A stretch of DNA of 64,000 nt from Symsagittifera roscoffensis (taxonomy: Eukaryota > Xenacoelomorpha > Acoela > Convolutidae), in contig NC_087067.1 in assembly GCF_963678635.1 (NCBI RefSeq), positions 35,231,966 through 35,295,965 on the forward strand, given 5' to 3'. Below are positions 56,920 to 64,000 of this stretch, one piece after another. The position numbers were made by a program, and so were the translations under genes. Below the pieces are notes generated by a model that was not told where the DNA came from, made no database searches, and saw only the letters and a program-made list of their open reading frames with translations. Positions within the stretch are counted from its first letter, which is position 1, and every line of letters begins with the position of its first letter.

Positions 56920-57099
56920 TGCTCTGATTTTGCAATCTGTTAGGCTTTTAACAAGTTTTTCGCATCTGTTTTCAAATTAGAAAACGAACCATTGAATGTT
57001 CCAAGCGAAAGTATTTTTCAAGGAACATACTTATCAGATATTTTCGTTTCGCAATGCAAAATTCTTAACGAATTGAGTAAATGCAAGTCAGTCAAGAAC

Positions 57100-58200
57100 A
57101 AATTCAGTTGATGGTATATCTCCTAACATATTAGTTTTCGTTTTACAGTTTTTTTAAATGATATTCTTGAACTGTTGAATTGCATAGTCAGTAATAAACA
57201 GTTTCCAGATATCTGGAAATTAGCACACATTAATCCTTTGCACAAAAAAGCTTCTCGCATAAACATTGAAATTTATAGACCTATTTCAATACCTCCTGCA
57301 CTCGCCTTAATATTCGAACGAGTTGTATATTACAAGATAAAAAAAGGTTCATTCAAAGAAAGTTGTGTTTAAACCTACATGGTTTTAGAAAACATCATTC
57401 GACTGTGACAACCTTATATTGTACTGTGATGTTGTATACAAGTAATTAGAACAAGGAGAATTACCTCTCACAATGTTGCTGGATTTTGCAAAAACTTTCG
57501 ACTCTATTAGCCATAACATCATTTTATACAAGCTTGCCAAAATAGGCTTTGACCATGAGTTTTTTCAATTTTTTGCATCCTATCTCACAAACAGAAAACA
57601 AATAATTTTTCTTCGTAATACATTGTGTCATTCACGCAATATAACGAGTGGTGGTCCACAGGGATCAAATTTTGCAGTTTTCTTGTTTTCTTTGTATAAA
57701 AACGATATGCCAGAAGTTATTGACAACCCGTCTTTTTTATATACTGACGATACAAAAATTATTGGAAATTAGTTTGACTTTTCTTCGATTCAAACAGATA
57801 TAAACACTTTATCACCTGGGCAGCAGAAAACAGAATTGACTTCAATTTTGAGCAATTTGAACAAATAAGATTTCAATAATCAAACAAGCGTTACCCTTCA
57901 AGCGATCTTTTATCTATTACTGGAGAACAAATAGTTTTGAAAGACACGGTGAAAGACCTTGATGTTTGGTGCAATTTCGAAAAGTCATGGGTATATCACA
58001 TCACCGAAAGGCTCAAAAAAGCAAACATGCAAATTAATTGCATCAGAAGATCTTCACCAAACTCACTGAGTAGCTCTGTTTGCATTTAATTTTTTGAAAG
58101 TTGGCTATTAATACTTTTTTATGCATCTCCAGTTTGGTTTGCAACTAAAAACCAATGTAAACGAAAAGAAAATTTTCAATGATTATGGTTAAATGGTGTT
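57100..58200 (+). pseudogene. LINE C, reverse transcriptase (degenerate)
   Basis: Pieces in shifting frames: WKLAHINPLHKKASRINIEI and YRPISIPPALALIFER (57,175-57,372); motif A LLDFAKTFDSISH (57,473); motif B SGGPQGSNFAVFLFSLYKND; then FLYTDDTKIIGN, where the catalytic YxDD reads YTDD. Downstream, LDVWCNFEKSWVYHITERLK and FYASPVWFATKN belong to the thumb. Many stops; inactive. It ends near 58,200 without an obvious poly(A). Confidence 0.85.
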
Positions 58201-58249
58201 ACAAAAAACATGAAATTAAGCATGAGAATTATGTTTTGTACTTGAATAA

Positions 58250-60650
58250 AAGCAAACTGTTGCCGATTTCACTGAATTAATTCAAAAACGATCTAATTTT
58301 GCTGAATAAGATTTTCAATACTTGCCAATAAATTCAACGAATTGCCGATAATTAATTTTGGGTTTTTGGACAATCGACAAGGGCCCTGAGTCAAGTCGAA
58401 CGGGAAACAAAACGTTTTTGAGAATGCCAATGATAACACGGAGCAAACTTTGTGAAATTTTCTTTTACCGTGTCGCAGAAATGTCAAAGATCTTTCAAGT
58501 GCTTTGGGAGGGCTCGCAAAATCAATTTGGTCGATTTAAAAAAGGTCGACAAAACGTTTTAAAAAATTTTGAATACCGCCACCCCTCGAGAAAATCCTAC
58601 TTCCGCCCCTGCTTCTGGATACGCTTTTTGGCTACATGGTAACCGGTTCTGTTTTATTGTTTTTTCTGTGAATTGTTTTTTCCAATCGAACATTTTTAAT
58701 TACGTCGTTTTGTTGGCCTTTCTTTCGCTTTAGCTCTGTGATCAATTTTAGACCCAGTGTTTTTTTAATGAAAACCATTGTTTAGAGTTTTTGGCTCAAG
58801 AGTTTTTAGAGTTCAAATTATCTTCAGGTCTAAAATTGATTAAGCGGGTTGATCTCCGTTATCAAGAAAAACGTTATCAAGCAGTTCTATTCAATAAGTT
58901 TGCTCAAAGATCATTTCCACTTATAGAGTTTGTGAAAAAAAGTTTATCTTACGTTTTCAATGTATGAAGGCTCTGTGATAAGCAATTTTATACATGAATA
59001 AAAAAAAATTTTCGAAGTAAAGCTTCGAAATAAGTTTTAAAAATCACATTTCCTTTTCTTGGAAAACTACTTCAATGCTCAGACAACCTTTTAATGAAAT
59101 CAATCTAGCATGAAAATTGTACAATTTTGTCTCTAATGTAGTCCATAAAAACTTTTTTGTTAGATGAACCAATATTCATACGAATGTTTTGTGTATAGCC
59201 AAAGGTATCTTTATTTTTTTGGTTTCATGCGGTAAGATAAACTCTATCAAAATTTCAGCCCGGCCGTTTTTTTCTAAAACTTTTTGTTATTTGTAGAAAT
59301 TTTCAGTTTACTTATTGCTCTGTATGAACATTAAAGCAATATCAAGATACAAACTCTCCAATTGCAGTGAGATAATTGCCACCTAACCTGCAGGTTTTTT
59401 AAGAAAAAAACATAACAAAATAGTTTCAGACAAAACAAAAAAATGAAAAGCGAAACTATAAAAAACAAAACTACGCACAAAAAAATATTTGTTTGGTTTT
59501 TGTTTTGGTTTGAAATTTTATAAAATTGTACAACTCTTTCTTTTATACACTTGCTAATCGGAAACTAGGTTTTTTTCGGTAAACATTTTTTATAGAAATC
59601 TTTAAAAATTTTAACTTGCTTTCTTATTGATCTTTAACAAACTACAGATTCCTTCGCCCTTGCTCTAAAGCGAAATCGGTTGTCTTTGCTCCTTGAAGTC
59701 TGAGGTTTGTGTCCCGACTGGGCCTTGTTTTTTTGAGAATGAATGAAACTGAAACATTTTTTTGTTTGTCTGCTTACGGTTTGTTGGCTCATTTGCCTCA
59801 TCTCTGATTTTGAGTTTTTTTGTGCTATAGGAAGTTTTCAATGTGACTAAGTCCTGTATTTTGTAATTTTACTAACACTGATTTAGTATGCTTCCCTTTT
59901 TGATGTCTTTTCGCTAAGAAATATTTGGCCTGATTAGTTTCGGCTTATGTTTTATCGGCTGAATCACATCACTTCGTGTCGTTTCAAAGGTGAATATGAA
60001 TATCAATTTAATACGTAGTTCAGACTGGTTGTGGAGTAAAACTTCAAAGTTTTGAAACATAGCCGCTGAACATTTCAGAAGAATAACTTCTAATGGCTTT
60101 TCTTTTAGTGCTTCAATGGGCATCTACTCAGGTATAGTCGGCATAGTAACCACCGTAAAACATGAACGCTTGTTTAATGCTGGTCGTTGTGTTTTTCGGC
60201 TGAATTTTTTTTCAAAACTTGTTTTAGCCATAGTCATTTCCGTCCCAGTTTCTATTTGGTAATTCGTAAATATACGCTGCTATGCTTGCGTTGTGTCGCA
60301 ATTGATGCAAAGCTTCGCTTTGTCTCAGTGTTGAAATGTGCTCTTAAAAGTTTTGGTCATTCCGGGAAGTTGGATCTTTTATGGTGCTGAACATTTTCAG
60401 AAACTTGACTGTAGTTTTGGTTAAAAAAAACTCGTTTTTGCGTTGTTTTTGAAGTCTGTCAAAACCCTGGTAAAGGCTAACTCACGCATGTTACAAGTTA
60501 AATATTATAGATGGCCTCAAAAAATTGCAATAATTAGAATGAATTGAAACTGACAGAGAAAAAATGTTTGTGCATCGATGACTGAACAAACGGGTTCGGC
60601 TTAGATAACCTCATATCTATATACTACTCTCTCACAGACCTTTTCTTCGA
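58250..60650. other. Intergenic with one decayed SINE
   Basis: No gene recognised. A perfect 14-bp inverted repeat ATCAATTTTAGACC / GGTCTAAAATTGAT sits at 58,741 and 58,827. A tRNA-like head is visible at about 59,670-59,735 (GCGAAATCGGTTGTCTTTGC, GGTTTGTGTCCCGACTGG), and a shared 3' tail at 60,295-60,335 (TGCAAAGCTTCGCTTTGTCT). Confidence 0.5.
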
Positions 60651-60656
60651 AAAATT

Positions 60657-60870
60657 TATACATTCTCGGGTTAGATGTCCATGGAAGTCCATCCCTGGAG
60701 TCATCCATGGAGCCAGGCCTGGCCAGGGGAAACACCAGGTCAAAGTCTTGGAAGGATTACCCTAGCTTTCCTGGATCGGCCTAAGAATCGGGCTGGTTTT
60801 CAAAGAAAATTACTAGGAGCCAGGGGTGGAATCCCAGGATTCTCAGGCAAATTTTAAAATTGGCAAATGC
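60657..60870 (+). other. GC-richer island with short inverted repeats
   Basis: Contains CCATGGAAGTCCATCCC, CATCCATGGAGCCAGGCCTG and AGCCAGGGGTGGAATCCCAG. It is richer in G+C than its surroundings and open for 60 codons, but the translation has no recognisable domain. Could be a transposon end or part of an exon. Confidence 0.3.
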
Positions 60871-61566
60871 CTACAAACCTGGCTGAAACCAAAAAAATGG
60901 TCTCGAGCGAGCTCACCAAAGGAGGCAGCCAACAGGAAGGTACAGAATTTTTAGTGCCCGAAGACGAAATACTTTCTCTTCCGTATTAGCTGCCAGTGAG
61001 CAAGCAAGAGAGACCCTGAAAACTCAATAGCATACTCTAGAAACCTGAAAACAAACAAAACATCAGACAACTTCAACAAACATCAAAAAACCCTAAAGGC
61101 ACGCAAAAGCGCAAGCAGAAATTTTACTAAGACATTAATTAATAAGAAATAATTGTTTATACTAATTAGAAAAAATCTTAAGGTTAATACATAAGTACAT
61201 AAGTAACCCGGGTATTGTTGTGAAAATTAGAAGTAGCTTTCATTTATTTTCCCTCCTCATTTATAGCTCATCTACTGCCGAAAGGTTACGGTTAGTTTAC
61301 GAGTTTATATGAAACTAATGCCTCGCACTTACTAAACATTCAGCCAACTTTGAAAGATGTTGTAAATCAAATTCATACTATTTCATAACTGTTTATTTTA
61401 CGCTTTGTTGAAGTTAAACCAACTTAAACAGATTTCGTTTATTTATATATTAGAGTTGCATCATCAATGACAAAATATTGAAACCAGGTTTCCTGAGTAA
61501 AAACTTTTGTTTAGAATTCTTCTCTTGTTTGGACCATATTACTTCCCAGTTATAGTTTTAAGCGAA

Positions 61567-61797
61567 AAACTCAAGAGGTTCCTGAAAAGTTAATTAGGGA
61601 AGGCAGCTTCTCCTCTTTGTGGGGCATGGGGGATGTGAAGGCAGGTGTGGGTGTGAGGAAGCTAACACAACAGTTCCAGCAGCTCATAGAGCAGACAAGT
61701 ACTTCGACCGACAGTAAATTGCAGAAACAGCAAACCATTCAACCAGTGAAGAGCAGAGACAAATCGCCCGCCGTACAGAGCTACAAACCTGAACAAG
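61567..61797 (+). CDS. Possible internal exon of an unrecognised gene
   Basis: An open stretch with richer G+C and exon-like codon use, unlike the AT-rich flanks. It reads KLIREGSFSSLWGMGDVKAG, then VRKLTQQFQQLIEQTSTSTD and KSRDKSPAVQSYKPEQ, a helical then polar low-complexity segment. A donor CAAG|GTTTGA ends it at 61,797 in phase 1. The acceptor is uncertain: TTATAG at about 61,556 or the weaker site near 61,591. Product unknown. Other exons should lie further right or at 60,897-60,939, where ATGGTCTCGAGC... ends at a GTACAG donor, also in phase 1. Confidence 0.45.
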
Positions 61798-61997
61798 GTT
61801 TGAACGATCAATTAAATTAGTACCTAATCAATTACAGCTTTAAAGGTGGCGATGAACCAAAGCTTTAAAAACCATTATCTGTTATACGATTGCTCGTATC
61901 AGGGTAGGCTCTGAATGTTCCGACTGTTCATTAGTGCGTCTGTAGATTTATCATATATGAATGAGTTTGACTTTCAATGCAGTTTGACTTCCACCAC

Positions 61998-62050
61998 ACG
62001 CAGTGACAAGTAAAAGTATATATATATAAACTTTAACTTGTCACTGCGCA
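61998..62050. repeat. 53-bp near-perfect palindrome with TA core
   Basis: CGCAGTGACAAGT on the left is exactly complementary to ACTTGTCACTGCG on the right, around an AAAGTATATATATA core. It could extrude as a cruciform or be a very small MITE. No coding potential. Confidence 0.85.
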
Positions 62051-62059
62051 AAGAGTCGA

Positions 62060-64000
62060 TTCAGAGTCGGATTAAATAGCAGTGTACAAAATGCGCAACA
62101 AAAATTGTAGATGGCGCCAGGGATTTGTCTCAAATAGCCTAAAATATTAAAATTTAAACCTTCATTTTGTTATTGTTCCGACTAGTCCTGCTTTTGTTTC
62201 TCATCACTCCTGTTTCGACAACCTCTTTTATTTCCCCCTAAGTTGAGAAGAAATTTTGACAAAGGGTCTGTTTTCTTTTTGGTACATAAGATGATATTGA
62301 AACCCTTCAGCTGTGATTCTGAGAGATTCTGAAAGAAGTTCAAAAAAATCATCTCGAAAAATTTTCAGACTAAATGGCTCAAAATCTACAAATGATAGAA
62401 TGAGAGATTGTAATTGGAATCTAACTCACTTTGTATATTGTTTTTTTCTACTGCTACCTCAATTTTATCATGGTTTTTTCTTTTTTAAATTTTTTTTTAT
62501 TAATCATTGTGATCGAGAGAAAGCTTTTTTTTCTGTTTCAAAAGAAAAATTTGGTTGATTCAAATGTCGTAAGGCTGGATATTGTCTCCGTTTGTTTAGC
62601 ACTTCTACTGTTCTTTCTTAAAAAGGTTAAAGAAATCATACAGTCTAATGAAATTCAACTATTATTTCAGTGACTCAAATTTATTGAAACTTGAGAAAAT
62701 TTATTGGTATGCAGAAAAAGTCCAATTGAATAATTTTTCATATATTTTTTTTACAAATAGCTTTTCTAGTTTTTCATTAAAAATGCAGGATCAATACGTT
62801 TTTTCCAAGATTTTATAAAATGAAATTATTTATAGACGAATTTCGTGTCTTATAAATTCTGGAAATTTACAAAAACTCGGAAACGTTACTTATCAACCCT
62901 TTTTAATCATTTTTTTTTAATTTTGCCAAAGCAAACAAACTGTCCAGTTTTAGGTGATAAACTCCGACCTTGGAGGTGCTTTGAAACTTATCAACTGAGG
63001 AGTAATATGTATTTTGTGATAAACGATAACAAAAAAACCACAGAACGATGACTCATTCAATTTCATCAGCTAGTTTTTACTAAAAAAATCGCAGCAGTTT
63101 TTCTCACACATTGAGAGTGGTCTGAAAATAAGCTTTTCGTTTTTTTTTTAGTGCTATTCAAGTATCGCGCTGAACCTTGACAGCAAAACTTTGCTCTTAC
63201 TAAGCAATGAAGACAAGATTTATAAAGATTTAATCGTTAAATTTAGAGACGTCCTTGTTTAAAATTGATTTATATTGCGAGACGAAACATTTAGTTTTTG
63301 AATTTTAAGTGGTTTCGGCAACATGGAATGGAAAACTTGCGCAGTGGAATCCGTAAAAAATCATTTTTGATAAATATGTTGTTGTCGAAGCACATGGATA
63401 AAACAAAATTTCGTGGAATCCAGAAAAGTTTGCAAAATCAATAAACAATTTATCATACATTCGTGTAGTGGATTGAATTGTCGCTGAAAACCCATTTCCT
63501 AAGCGAAATACAAATTTTCTACTAACAAATGTGGATTTTGCTAAAAAGTTACTTACTCGCTGACAAATGTGGAGTCTGTAAGAACTTGTTATAATCACCT
63601 GTTGCGGATTCCGCGAGACACGATAATTGTTCCGGCAAAATTTACTTTACAATTGTTTGCCAGGGGTTTCCGCTTCAAAGTCTGACTTGTTCAAATGCTT
63701 GTCTTCTGATTTTCGAGATTCAAACTCACTGAACGGTGTGCATTGTGATAAAACAAGTTGACCTTGTAACGACAGATGGTAGAGCTTATAAGTATTTTAT
63801 TTTATTTTATTTTATATGATTAACCCGTTTTTTATCATGGTCTTTAAAATATTAATCAGGTTATCTAAATATAAACGAAAAAAAAACACTAATAAATTCT
63901 GGTTCATTTCGTTTATTAGCAGTTAAACAGTCGGTTAAGTCGAATTTATCAGAACAGTTTTTCCATTTTGGAACCTCTTTTCCAATTATACATAGCATTT
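62060..64000. other. Right-hand end, intergenic or intronic, nothing recognised
   Basis: AT-rich; a TTTTA microsatellite lies at about 63,795-63,815. No exon could be supported, though the partial gene at 61.6 kb may have an intron here. Confidence 0.4.

Noticed and set aside
60675-60857. 60-codon ORF rich in Trp, Pro and Gly
   Set aside because: Short, repetitive through CCATGG-type inverted repeats and no splice or domain support.

Overview
The window comes from a metazoan nuclear genome, most likely a marine invertebrate; I cannot name the phylum. The evidence is one intron-rich host gene with AT-rich introns, remnants of several non-LTR retrotransposon families, tRNA-derived SINEs, MITE-like elements, a MULE transposase relic and a satellite array. 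I see no prokaryotic-style operon, CRISPR array or rRNA.

Positions 1-12,020 are a retroelement graveyard. Two decayed APE-type LINEs lie on the minus strand: LINE B runs off the left edge, and LINE A is at about 1,880-5,060. A long intact plus-strand ORF (5,125-7,362) joins a reverse transcriptase to a C-terminal zinc-knuckle and restriction-like-endonuclease-like region. It abuts LINE A head to head. A further minus-strand RT relic (LINE D, about 10,760-12,020) has lost its catalytic core. Next to it, on its 3' side, lies a 280-bp tandem duplication with strong hairpins.

Positions 12,234-39,726 hold one complete gene, the IFT140 orthologue (intraflagellar transport complex A). It has 25 coding exons whose phases all agree and a 1,690-residue reading frame. 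All 24 introns are GT-AG. The introns contain most of the other features: a 681-bp foldback MITE with TA duplication (intron 4), repeated SINE copies (introns 10, 12, 17), a ~165-bp satellite (intron 15), a MULE transposase relic with a FLYWCH-like part (intron 16) and a 524-bp hAT-type MITE with a perfect 8-bp duplication (intron 17).

Positions 39,727-64,000 are mainly intergenic. A tandem duplication begins 170 bp after the IFT140 stop (39,899-44,410, second copy 44,411-47,435 with an internal deletion). Then come a G/C-rich foldback (52.8-53.2 kb), a decayed plus-strand LINE C (54.6-58.2 kb), a possible exon of an unrecognised gene (about 61,567-61,797) and a 53-bp near-perfect palindrome at 62.0 kb.

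The most unusual pattern is a set of at least 14 copies of a short 3' tail that can form a stem-loop. It ends SINE-like elements with at least two different tRNA-like heads, and in three cases lies just upstream of an IFT140 splice acceptor. All calls come from reading the sequence; no database search was run.
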